DNA of 64,000 nucleotides from Pithys albifrons albifrons (Eukaryota > Chordata > Aves > Passeriformes > Thamnophilidae). This document shows positions 1 through 9,239 of the stretch, in pieces. The first letter of the stretch is position 1, and each line of letters starts with the position of its first letter. Location of the stretch: the NCBI RefSeq assembly GCF_047495875.1, contig NC_092460.1, positions 36,063,054 through 36,127,053 of the forward strand, read 5' to 3'. A program made the position numbers and the translations under genes. A model generated the notes under the pieces. It was not told the DNA's origin. It worked only from the letters and a program-made list of their open reading frames with translations, and ran no database searches.

Positions 1-3000
1 GAAGTTTAATGAACAAAGATCCAACCTAAATTTTTCTCACTTGGGCACATCCTTACAGTTTATAATTTAGGAAAGCTACTGCAACAATGATAAAAACAAC
101 CATCTCTGCAAAGGGTATATACCAAAGTTTTATGTTACTTGGGTTATTCAAATATTGATCTTATGCCACATTTTAGCAAAAAACCAGCAGGCTGCTTCTT
201 CAATGTGTCAACATGCTGCTGATTTTTAAATGCATAGGAGCCATCCTACTGACTTCAGTCTGGCTGAGGCACTAGATCTCATATGGCCTCTGAAAATCCT
301 CTCCATCATAGAACTACAAAACAGCATTGACAGTCCTGGCACCAGGGAGTAGCTCATGGAACCTCTGTGTGGCTTCTCTACTGCCAACAGCAGCACTGGA
401 ACTGAGAGTGATTCGTAGCTTATCTGAGAGCTAAGCTACCACTTGCTTTTTGTATCTTTGGAAACAGTATCACATTTCACATGCATGCACCCATTTTGTT
501 TAAAATATTAAAGCTACTTGTTTCAACTGAGGAATTCTGTAACTGCATTGTTTCACACAGTGTACAGAATTCCTCTCTTCTTATCAAAACAGAGTCTTGA
601 AAATTTGGCCTTCCTGTAAAGACTGGTGGGGTTACTGGAATTCAATGCTTCAGAGACTGCACAGCCTAACAATCTGAACTGGACTTTTCTTAATTCCAGT
701 GAAAAGCAGAAGTCTGTCAAACCTCTCGGTATGACCAGGCAATTTTTTCTGAGGACCATTCACAGCTCTTAAATCTTATTTTTCTTAATACAGGGAATGT
801 TCTATTAGCAGCACCTTCACCTCTGACAACTTTCTTATTACAGCTTTTGCTTTGTACTCCCAAGACCTTGAAATATGCTTAATAACTAACCTCATATTAT
901 ACTTTTCCATCTAAATAGCAATGACTTCCATTAAGGAGCTCTGACAGGCTTCAAAATCCTTTTAACTGAATTTTTAGTCATATAAAGTTTTAAACTTGTT
1001 CAAGCAAGCAGCTTTTCCAGTAAATTTTTTTTTTCATTTTTTTTTTTAAAGCTATAAAGCAAGTTGTCACCATGTATATAACCCAATGCCCAAATGAATG
1101 TAAAGCTACAATGACAATAACAAACGCCATGGAGTTTTAGAAACATTTTAGATAGACCCAGTTTAGTTTTTTACCGTTGAATGCATAGGCCATCAAACTG
1201 TGTTCTGGATTTGAGCATACTAAAAAAAAAGGAGGATAATCCAATACTCTTGATAATCTAGAAGTAGAAAGAAAGGGAACAGACAAATCTGAGTGAAACA
1301 GGAAGGCAAAGCTACTACTTTATCTCTCTATGTGTTCTGTCTTGGGGCAAGAAGCTGACTCATGGGGACAACAGTATGGAAGAAACTTGAAGACTAATAT
1401 CTTCACAATTTAGAACACGAAAGGGTACATTTATTTGAAGTATATAAGTTGCCTAAAAGGTAGCTCTAATTTTTAAGCTACCAGTGAAAAAAAACAGATG
1501 GAATTTTGCTCTACATTGCATGGGGAGTTACTCATGAAATTTTTTTGTGGGCACAAGGTAAGGTTTTAGAAAGGTACATCAGTTAAAAATAGCTTTTGAA
1601 TCCTTAATTCTTTTTAAAAGTTGTTTTTTAAAAAAGCAACTTTAAAAAATAATAACTTTAAACCCAAAAGGTTTTGGGTGTTGTGTTTGTTTGTTGTCTT
1701 TCTTTTTAACATCTCAGGCTTGACAAGCATTTGGCTGATAAAAAACAAAATGGTCCCCAGGAGTTCTACATGGATTTTTTTATTGGGTTTAACTTTAAGG
1801 TCCAGGACAAAAGCTGTTTTACCATTCCCTGGTCCACATATGACATATAGTCCAGGAAGTGGAAGCTTTTCTGCCACCCACATAATCTGCTCACGTTTCT
1901 GCCTTTACATCATCCGTAAAAACCCCACAAAAGTAATTTCACCTCCGAAAGGAGAACACTTACACATTCTCTATTCTGCCTTCCAACAGTTGGCTTTTAG
2001 TCTGTGGGGAATCCCTAATGATTTCATAGAGTAATGTGAAGGCTGGATTTTCTGTATAGTCAGACTAGAAGCAAAACTGAAAACGTGTCTTTCTATCTCT
2101 CACACACATGCACACTCTCACATGGGCACATGTGGGATTTTTTTAATGTGACAAGAAATTAACATAAGAATGGTTCTAGCTGTGATATCACCTTGGATAT
2201 TGCTTGTCAAAGTGCTGATAGCAGCAGGTGACCCACCATGCACAGTTTCAGCAGAAATTCTGGTTTGGCAGTTCCGCTTAAAGTTAGCAAGTCAACTCCA
2301 TTGCTTCCAGCAGAATCTGAAAGAAATCCTGATGCTACCAGATCAGCAACTACTTCAGCAGCTCTAGTAGCCAAGAATTTCAAATGGACAGTAGCCAGTA
2401 TTTTGTGTGTTATCTCTCACACCTTGCCCCAGGCTCCCTTCTATCCATTACTACAAACTTTGTAAACTTGATAGGACCCATGTGACTCCACTTAATATTT
2501 TCCTCAGATTTACCTCTAGCAGAAGCACATACTGTACAGGGATAAGGTCTGTTTTGGCCCCCTTGGCTTTAAAAGCCCAGCTCTCAGCAGTCTGTGCCTG
2601 TGGCACACTCAGTCGCACAGGATTGCATTAGAAGAGAATCCTAAGCTAACTACGGATCATTGAAAGGTAGGCTTGCTGTAATCCCCAAAGAAAGCAGAAG
2701 ATGTCAATACCATCCATCTTAATTGCTTATGTGTTTTTCACAGCACAGCTGTCAAGCAGCTAGCTTTGGGGAAAGCTTATTTTAATGGGACAGAAAGATC
2801 TCATAGAACAGACAGGCAGTGCTCCCCAAGATGTTCTCAGCATGGGACAGAAAAGGCAGTCCTTGGTGTGGCATAAGATTGGAGAAAACATTCATTAAAG
2901 GAGAAAAAACTCCACATGTACTTGTGTGAGAAGAGGTGAAAAATCCATTCACCACAGAAGAGAAACAGCCAAAAGAAAGGGAAAAGAAGAGAAATAAAGA

Positions 3001-3930
3001 AAACCTGGAGGACAATTGAAAATTACTTCCATATTTGAAAATCTATTAATCACAGAGTAATGGAATTGTCAAATACATTATCTTACTGTTGTCACTATGA
3101 CTTAAGTAAGGAAAAGAAGGAGAGCTGTTTATTTCAGCCCACAAATTTAATTTTCATTAAGCATAAACCAGCTCATTAAAGTAACTAAACCCTCAGAAAC
3201 AGTAAACAAACAGCACTCTGCAGTATTCAGATGAAGGATCATACCAGAAATCTGTGGGTGGACACAGAAAAGGAATGGATAACTTTGTGGACATAATGAT
3301 GTCCACCATACAGAGGTCCAAATCAAACCACAGTAAACTTGGGCATGCTCTTCCTGAAGGGTTGCAAAATTCAGCATTATTACATATTATTTTTATATAT
3401 CTACAAACACCCACTCTGAGCCTTTTTGACCTCTGAAAAGGTCTTTTAAAACAGCAAATTACACAGACCTTAAATTTGCCCACTTCAGTCAACAACCCTG
3501 AGGATTAACTTTTGGTCCTGATCTCCCCACTGACACCATGTGAACACAGAAGTCAGTATGACAAGACTGTAACAATTCAGATGGCACAGTTGATCCACAT
3601 GATGTTAGGATCAGGTATCAGGCACCCCTCAGTTGCCATCACATCATGAACACTTTGAAGAACAGGACTGTTGTCCTTTTGCCATTTCTGCCCAGAGGAG
3701 TAACACCCCACTGCAGGAATAAAGAAACTGTGATGGTATTGAGATGAGGCTTTTAGCACTTCTAGGATGCACTCCATGATGCTGTTTCCATCTGAAGTAC
3801 CTTATTCCCACCTCCACTTTGTCATGGTGGAGGGGCTCTTAACCCACATTTGAGAGCACTGCACTGCTGGACTCACTTGCTTTTCAGCTCTGCAGTACTT
3901 TCATACAAGGTTTAGAGCCTTACATGTTTC
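1..3930. other. AT-rich non-coding stretch, no gene recognised
   Basis: I see no exon, RNA gene or interspersed repeat that I can name here. Open frames are short and have no family resemblance. The only local structure is a pair of short palindromes at 1617-1679, annotated separately. The sequence is probably intronic or intergenic. Confidence 0.6.
1617..1679. repeat. two adjacent short palindromes
   Basis: Positions 1617-1643 form an inverted repeat with arms AAAGTTG and CAACTTT around a T6/A6 core plus one extra G. Positions 1662-1679 form a second perfect palindrome, ACCCAAAA-GG-TTTTGGGT. They could be remnants of a small inverted-repeat element or chance structures in AT-rich DNA. No flanking duplication was found. 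Confidence 0.4.
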
Positions 3931-3945
3931 CATACACCAAAAACC
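3931..3945 (+). repeat. target-site duplication, 5' copy, of chimeric SINE
   Basis: The 15-bp sequence CATACACCAAAAACC here is repeated exactly at 4308-4322. The two copies bracket 3946-4307, which defines the ends of a retroposed element inserted in plus orientation. Confidence 0.9.
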
Positions 3946-3951
3946 GGGGGC

Positions 3952-4023
3952 GGTCCCATAGTGTAATGGTGAGCACTCTGGACTCTGATCACAAGGTCGT
4001 GAGTTCGAGTCTCAGTGGAGCCC
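3952..4023 (+). repeat. tRNA-Gln-derived head of the SINE (not a functional tRNA)
   Basis: The 72-nt segment follows vertebrate tRNA-Gln(CTG) closely from the acceptor 5' strand to the acceptor 3' strand. The A box TAGTGTAATGG (3959-3969) fits TRGYNNANNNG, and the B box region GAGTTCGAGTC (4001-4011) contains GTTCGAGTC. The anticodon region reads CTGGACTCTGATCACAAG, so the 3' side of the anticodon stem no longer pairs and a working tRNA is unlikely. No 3' CCA or oligo-T terminator follows; the sequence runs straight into the SINE body. The two boxes would act as the internal pol III promoter. Confidence 0.85.
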
Positions 4024-4049
4024 ATACTGGGCAGTTAAATGCCTCCCTG

Positions 4050-4116
4050 CCATCCGATCCCGTCAGATCTTGGATGCTCAGCAGGGTCAGCCCCGGTACT
4101 AACCGGGTGCTGTAGA
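4050..4116 (+). repeat. 5S rRNA-derived segment inside the SINE
   Basis: The 35 bases from 4054 (CCGATCCCGTCAGATC onward, through GCAGGGTC at 4081-4088) match the vertebrate 5S rRNA internal region with about five mismatches, by comparison with the 5S consensus I know. After a gap of roughly 35-40 nt, ACCGGGTGCTGTAGA (about 4102-4116) matches the 5S 3' end. The piece is internally deleted, so it is not a 5S gene. It partly covers the 5S A-box/C-box promoter region and might add a second pol III signal. 5S-derived SINEs (SINE3 class, AmnSINE-type) are known, but there the 5S part is normally the head rather than following a tRNA. Confidence 0.8.
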
Positions 4117-4119
4117 CAG

Positions 4120-4306
4120 TCCTGAGGACTTCACTGTCACTGTCCAAGCTCTCTCGGCCGTGGCAGATGGACCTTGGGACTTAAACATGTGGGGCCAGTT
4201 CTGTGCATGCTGTGCCTCACCTAAAATATCCACTGCGCAGGCTCGAAGGGCACATCCCCAAGTGGGGAGAGCCCTTCCCAAATCTTCGCTCGTGAAGTTT
4301 GGCCAT
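4120..4306 (+). repeat. RTE LINE-derived body and 3' tail of the SINE
   Basis: From TCCTGAGGACTTCACTGTCA (4120) to about 4265 this aligns with the LINE 5' region at 39108 to about 39250, with shared blocks such as GTGGGGCCAGTTC and GCATGCTGTGCCTCACCTAA. It then jumps to the LINE's extreme 3' end: the hairpin-like TTCGCTCGTGAAG matches TTCGTTTGCGAAG of the LINE. The body is therefore an internally deleted LINE, comparable in principle to ART2/Bov-A relative to BovB. Confidence 0.83.
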
Positions 4307-4307
4307 A

Positions 4308-4322
4308 CATACACCAAAAACC
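4308..4322 (+). repeat. target-site duplication, 3' copy, of chimeric SINE
   Basis: This is an exact repeat of 3931-3945 immediately after the SINE tail GGCCATA. The perfect match argues the insertion is not very old, although the site is short. Confidence 0.9.
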
Positions 4323-5035
4323 TCAGATACCATGGCGCTTTAGGTAATCACACATCTCAGAACTTGCACTGGCCAGGAGCAGTAAATGAGGAAAGGAGTC
4401 TGTTGAGGCTGATGGTAACATCTCCCCCTACTGCAATCAGTGCCACTGCAATAATACAATGCATAATACAATGCATAAAGACCTGCATAAAGGCCTCCCA
4501 GTTCATTATGCTAAATTTGAGCTGGAGGTGCTTTCTGCAGATAACAACTGAGATTTATAGCTGTGTAAGGGGGTCCTTTAGGAAGTCTTTCACTCTGATG
4601 AGTTACATGGACCTTCAAGCTCTCAGCAGCTTAGAAGACAGTAAAGAGAAATATATTGTCCCTGGATAGCCCACCTATACCATTCTGCAGAATCCAGTTT
4701 TTATTACACAAGGCATTACCAAATATTTTCATTTTTAATGTCTTTAATTAATGGCACTTTCTGGGCTTTGAATTACTTTCCATTTGCTCCTTGAAGTGGT
4801 ATAGAGGGGGAAACTGTGAAACAAGACTCCTTCCTTCATCACACCTCTCATATACTGTGGTATAGCCAGAAGCAAGATCCCATTTCACCCATGAGGCTGA
4901 AGCTGGACATCTGAGCTACCAGCAGCACCTACTTCTCTCTCTCACTCTAAACACTGATTTTGTTCCAAGTTTTAACAAAAAATTAAAAGAAATTAAAGTG
5001 TTCATAAAAACTTTTCAAAAATGGGCTGAAAAAGT
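4323..5035. other. unassigned spacer
   Basis: The stretch between the SINE and the CR1 remnant holds no recognisable gene or repeat. It has a short ATACAATGCAT tandem-like patch near 4454-4480. Confidence 0.5.
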
Positions 5036-5423
5036 AGTGGCTGTTCAGCCTGAAGAAGAGAATGTTACATGGAGACTTCACAACAACCTTCCAGTATCTG
5101 AAGAGGTATACAAGGAAGCCAGAGTGAGACTCTTCATCAGGAACTGTAGTGATAGAACAAGGAATGATGGCATAAAACTGATAGAGGGAGAATTTAGGTT
5201 AGATATACGGAAGAAATTCTTTACTCTGAAGGTGATGAAACACTGGAACAGCTTTGCCCAGAGGAGCTGTGGCTGCCACATCCATGGAAGTGTTAAAGGC
5301 TAAGTTGGATGTGGCATTGAGAATGTGGTCTAGTGAAAGGTGTTTTTGCCCATGGCAAGGGAGTTGGAATGAGATGATCTTTAAGGCCCCTTCCAACCCA
5401 AAGCAGTCTATGATTCTCTGATT
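5036..5423 (+). mobile_element. CR1 LINE 3' fragment (old)
   Basis: This is a 5'-truncated CR1 LINE covering the ORF2 C-terminal region and 3' end. Recognisable pieces include the part encoding VQPEEENV (CR1 VQPGEEK-like), a stretch around LDIRKKFF, and the CR1 tail in which TTCCAACCCAAAGCAGTCTA precedes a degenerate TGATTCTCTGATT. Substitutions and stops are numerous, so this is an older copy than those at 57 kb and 62 kb. No target duplication is visible, as is usual for CR1. Confidence 0.9.
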
Positions 5424-8400
5424 TACCTCAATTACAGTATTTCCTTCCAACTAAGGTCATCCCGCTTCAGATTTTCACTTCTGAAGAAAACAAGATTTGG
5501 AAATAAAAAGTAATTTCAAAACAAAGAAAAGTGCATTTCTGTTTTGTTTAAATAAATATACATCTGAATTTCTGAAACGCTGACCTCTCCAGAAAACATT
5601 TCAGTCTCAGCAGTAGATGAGACAGCGTTTTCCACCTGACTGATTTGCTTAATATTTTCTAATTATTAACTCCATAGTCCTTTTATCTTTGAGGAGTTTT
5701 CTTATCCTTAATCTCATTTAACCCCAAATCTGAAGAATAATTTTGAATTCCTAATCCTATTGATGTATATAAGATGTTCAGACCATGCTTCCTAACAAGT
5801 AAGGTAAAACACGGTGCTTAAATATTGTAATGAAGAGATTTTGTACTGAATGACAGTTTTCCTCTTTATGATCTTGGCACTGAAGAAAAAGCACTGAACT
5901 GATTATATTTCTTGTTTTAAATATTCATGTGACAATGTTGAAGAGAGAAATGAATATCAGAATGAAAAAATGACAAGAAAAAATGACTACAAGAAATCTC
6001 TAGACATTTATCACAGGCCTAGAGGATATAAACCAATCAACTTCTAAAATCTTCTCTTTGATCGAGATGCCCAGTTAAAGCCTACATTATTAATATATGA
6101 TTCTGTTTAAAAAGTCTATTAATCAAGCAGGGATGAATGATTAAGTGGATAAAGCACTAGCCTTTGACCTAACAGGCAACTTTCACAAATCTCCTGTGAA
6201 TTCAATTCATAAAAAAAGAAAAAGATTGCTTCAATAGCTGTATAAATTATCTGGAAACAATGGTTCTAATTGGTTTTCTCTGTGTCATTAAATGATTTTC
6301 ATTTGCATGCAAGACCATCTCCTTATACAATTGCTAGGCTGATAGCTTGCTGCAGGATAGAGGATGACCAATAAACCCTGTGGCTAGCTGTGTTTTATCT
6401 AATAATATCTGTAACAACAATAACAAAAATATCTTTTTTCACTACTTTGTTTTCCAAGTCTTCTCTGGGCCTTTAAAGAGATTAATAGGAAAGGCCTCAA
6501 CTCTGAAAATAGATCTGTATACAGGAGTTCTTGTTTTAGTGGCATCCCAGATGAGGAAACAGAGAACAGTCTGAATATATTCATGCTTTAAGGTCTAAGG
6601 ATCCTGAAGATTTCGAAACTTTGTCTTGCACTGCTACTCTCCAGAAGCACTGGAAAACCAACGATTTCAATGAAATGTGCATTCAGGTGAGCATTAAAAT
6701 TAGTAAGTAACTGGATATATGGCTTTTTTTAAATAACAAGCAGATTCAGGGTCTTTCGCATTCTACTAATACTGCTTTTTAAAGGATTTTAAACATGCAT
6801 CAGATTAGTAAGTGAAAATCAGTGTTTCCAGTACCTTTATGCACTGGCAGTAGAGATAGGAGATTCACAAATTCTGATGGTCAAGGGCAAGAAGGAGTCT
6901 GTCTCATTTAGCACCACATGTGAAGTTCTGTTGACTTTGGGCACCAAAGAGGCTGCAGTCTGTTCTTTCTGTCCTTTTTGAAGAGAAGAAAGTGATTTTT
7001 TTCAGGGCTTTGAAAACTTGTTTCCACATTAAATTACTCAGTACCACTAGCTCTATCTTCTCCCTCATTGAGCACTTATTTGTTATAATGCAATATTTAT
7101 TAAACCATGTTGTAAAATATTTCTCAAACTTTTTGTATTCCACTGCAGTGCTCTCCCCAAATGTGAGAAACACTGACTTTGTATTGATATACAGCAATTA
7201 CAGGCTTAATGTAGGAATTCCTGATTGAGGCTCTGTATCTGTGCTGTTAGTGGTTAGATGGGATCATACAATGATCCTCTTGTTTTGACATGGGAGAAGT
7301 TATAGATACTGTCTGTAAGAAACATCATAGGTAATAGAGTTTGTCAAACACATGTCACAACTGAGGTGAGTGTAGTAAAATGTTGTGGTTTGAGCACACA
7401 CTGGTCCTTTAATGAAACAGTTTGTCTGGAGGACATACAAAATCTTACTTAAAGGAAATTCTTAAATATAAGTGCTTGCTATTTCTAAATATTAATAGTG
7501 ACAACTAGCAACATGAGTAATAAAACTTCTGCTGACAGAACAATGTTTTGTGTAACATTTAATATATTACCAAAAGCAGACCACTTTTCCAAGTTAAGAT
7601 TGAAAATTAATAACCAATTTTGTTGTAGATGAGGAGTAAAAAGAACTGATATTATCTCACACTCTTGTCCTAGGTAAATAGACTCTGATGGGAAAACAGC
7701 ATGAAATAGTTTTTTATGTTATTAAATAAGAAACAGCGGCCCCAGACACACACAGGAAGAGCTTTGTTATGTGCTTGTGCTTTACAAAGTTGAAATTTAT
7801 ATCAAGTATATTGTAAAGTGAGGTTTTCCTGTTGCTTAGAATACTATGGGCAACTTACTGCCTTTTAAAAGACTGAAAAGGGGTAATTTGAAAGTGAAAC
7901 AATTTTTCTAATGACAGAGCTAATGCGCTTAACTCACTTTAGCATCAGACTTTAGTATTTGACCAATTCATATAAAACCTCCTTTTTTTCCCTTGTTCTG
8001 TGAGGTAAAATACCAAAACTACTGCTTTCTGGTCCTAGTGGTGCGATTCTGATATGTTCTGACACCGATTCAAATATCCTGGAAGCTCTAGCAGGGATGA
8101 CTAAGAAATTTCTAGTATTAATTTATGTATTCAAGTGTAATTGCTTTCCTGACCCTTCAATGCACTTCACTGAAGTACTCTGAAGTGTCCCTTCTGTCTT
8201 GAAATGGATTGAGGTGGATGGTAAAACAGACACACTCTCCCAATGCTCTCTCTTTTAAGAAAGAGCAAAGACGTCCAGCTTAGAGCAGAAACTGAGCTCA
8301 GACATTGGAAGTATTTATAAATATTAATCATTCCTATTCTTAACAGCTTAAGCAGAGATCTGGTGCCTGCCTTTGTCACATACTTAAACCACACTGTTAA

Positions 8401-9144
8401 CATGGGAAGTTACATGAGTTACTTCTGCAGACACTGCACAGACATCTCACCTTTCTTAGTGATTGCCCCATAGGACTGAACTTACCGGAATTAGGTGGGC
8501 ATAGAAAACACCAGAATATTCAAGCTTTGACATGATGCACCTGCTGGAAGGTATCTCACTCATTTTGCATCATTGCTGAATTCTATGATGTCATGTATGA
8601 TAATCTGCTATAAATAGTATCTGGTACTAGGATATGTTATGGTTGACAAGCTCAAAGTGAAACTTCACCTCCCATCTGGGGGGAGATTTTGATGGTGCCA
8701 GAGGAAACATGAGGACAGCAGCCATTCCCAGGTGTGTTGTTTCATTCTCCCAAAGATCTCAGCTACGGTGCTGGGATGGAGAAGGTAAGCTGGTTAGAAG
8801 GCTTACAGACTTTGTGCACATTTGGCCTATAAATGCGGAAAAAGAAGTGGTGTTCCCATAGCCTAAACCTAATGGGGTTGGTCACAGAGAACCAAATTCA
8901 CATGAAAGGGAAGCAGAACATGCACAGTGGCCATGAAGATTCCATATTAGCTGAAGCCAAACCAATTTTCCTTGCATTCTTTGTAACATGACCTAGAACT
9001 GAACTGCTAAATCAACAGGCAGTGTTGTTGAGCTGTCTCAGGCTGGGTATTCCAGAGGGCTAACAACTAGGGAGCAGAGGCAGTCCAATGTTACCAGACA
9101 AGCAGATGCAGAAGGAAAAAGTGAAACAATGCCAAATTACTGAC
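5424..9144. other. AT-rich non-coding stretch
   Basis: No gene, RNA or nameable repeat was found. Open frames are under 100 codons with no family resemblance. It is probably intronic if the exon call at 9145-9239 is right. Confidence 0.55.
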
Positions 9145-9239
9145 CTGATTTTTCTGAGATCCTTGACGGGTTCGGCGCTGAATCCCAGTGCCCCTCTGTA
9201 CAAGTGCTCACTAACCATGTTAGATACATACGGATAGAT
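9145..9239 (-). CDS. Possible internal coding exon of an unrecognised gene
   Basis: On the minus strand, 95 bp are bounded by a strong acceptor (T9 then CCCCCCACAG, 9240-9258 on the plus strand) and a GTCAGT donor (9139-9144). The exon reads open in a frame starting IYPYVSNMVSEH and ending near FSAEPVKDLRKI, 31 full codons plus two bases, so the last codon would be split by the intron. The interior holds several CpGs, unlike the AT-rich surroundings, as expected for coding DNA. A second frame is also open, so the frame is not proven. I do not recognise the protein family, and no partner exon was found in the window. If real, the gene runs right to left with introns of at least 9 kb on its 3' side and up to 55 kb on its 5' side. 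Confidence 0.5.

Larger units (their letters stand above)
3946..4307 (+). mobile_element. Chimeric SINE (tRNA-Gln-like + 5S-rRNA-like + RTE LINE 5' and 3' parts)
   Basis: This is a 362-bp non-autonomous retroposon with perfect 15-bp target duplications. Four parts follow one another. A tRNA-Gln-like head at 3952-4023 carries pol III A and B boxes. A 5S-rRNA-like segment lies at about 4050-4116. A segment at 4120 to about 4265 is co-linear with the 5' region of the RTE LINE in this window (39108 to about 39250). The 3' tail at 4279-4306 resembles the LINE 3' tail at 43996-44023 (21 of 28 bases; six of seven differences are transitions). A shared 3' tail is how SINEs recruit a partner LINE's reverse transcriptase, so I infer RTE-driven mobilisation. 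A 169-residue open frame crossing the element (4160-4669) is fortuitous. I cannot tell whether this exact family is already catalogued. Confidence 0.88.

Noticed and set aside
1614..1883. Minus-strand frame with GPGNGKT, like a nucleotide-binding P-loop
   Set aside because: The spacing is one residue short of GxxxxGK[ST], and the rest of the frame is low-complexity Lys/Phe-rich sequence with no family resemblance.
3952..4023. Functional tRNA-Gln gene
   Set aside because: The anticodon stem is disrupted, no terminator follows, and the segment lies inside a retroposon with its own target duplication.
4050..4116. Functional 5S rRNA gene
   Set aside because: Only about half of the 5S length is present, with an internal deletion, within the SINE.
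4160..4669. 169-codon open frame as a gene
   Set aside because: It starts inside the SINE and runs out into flanking DNA.
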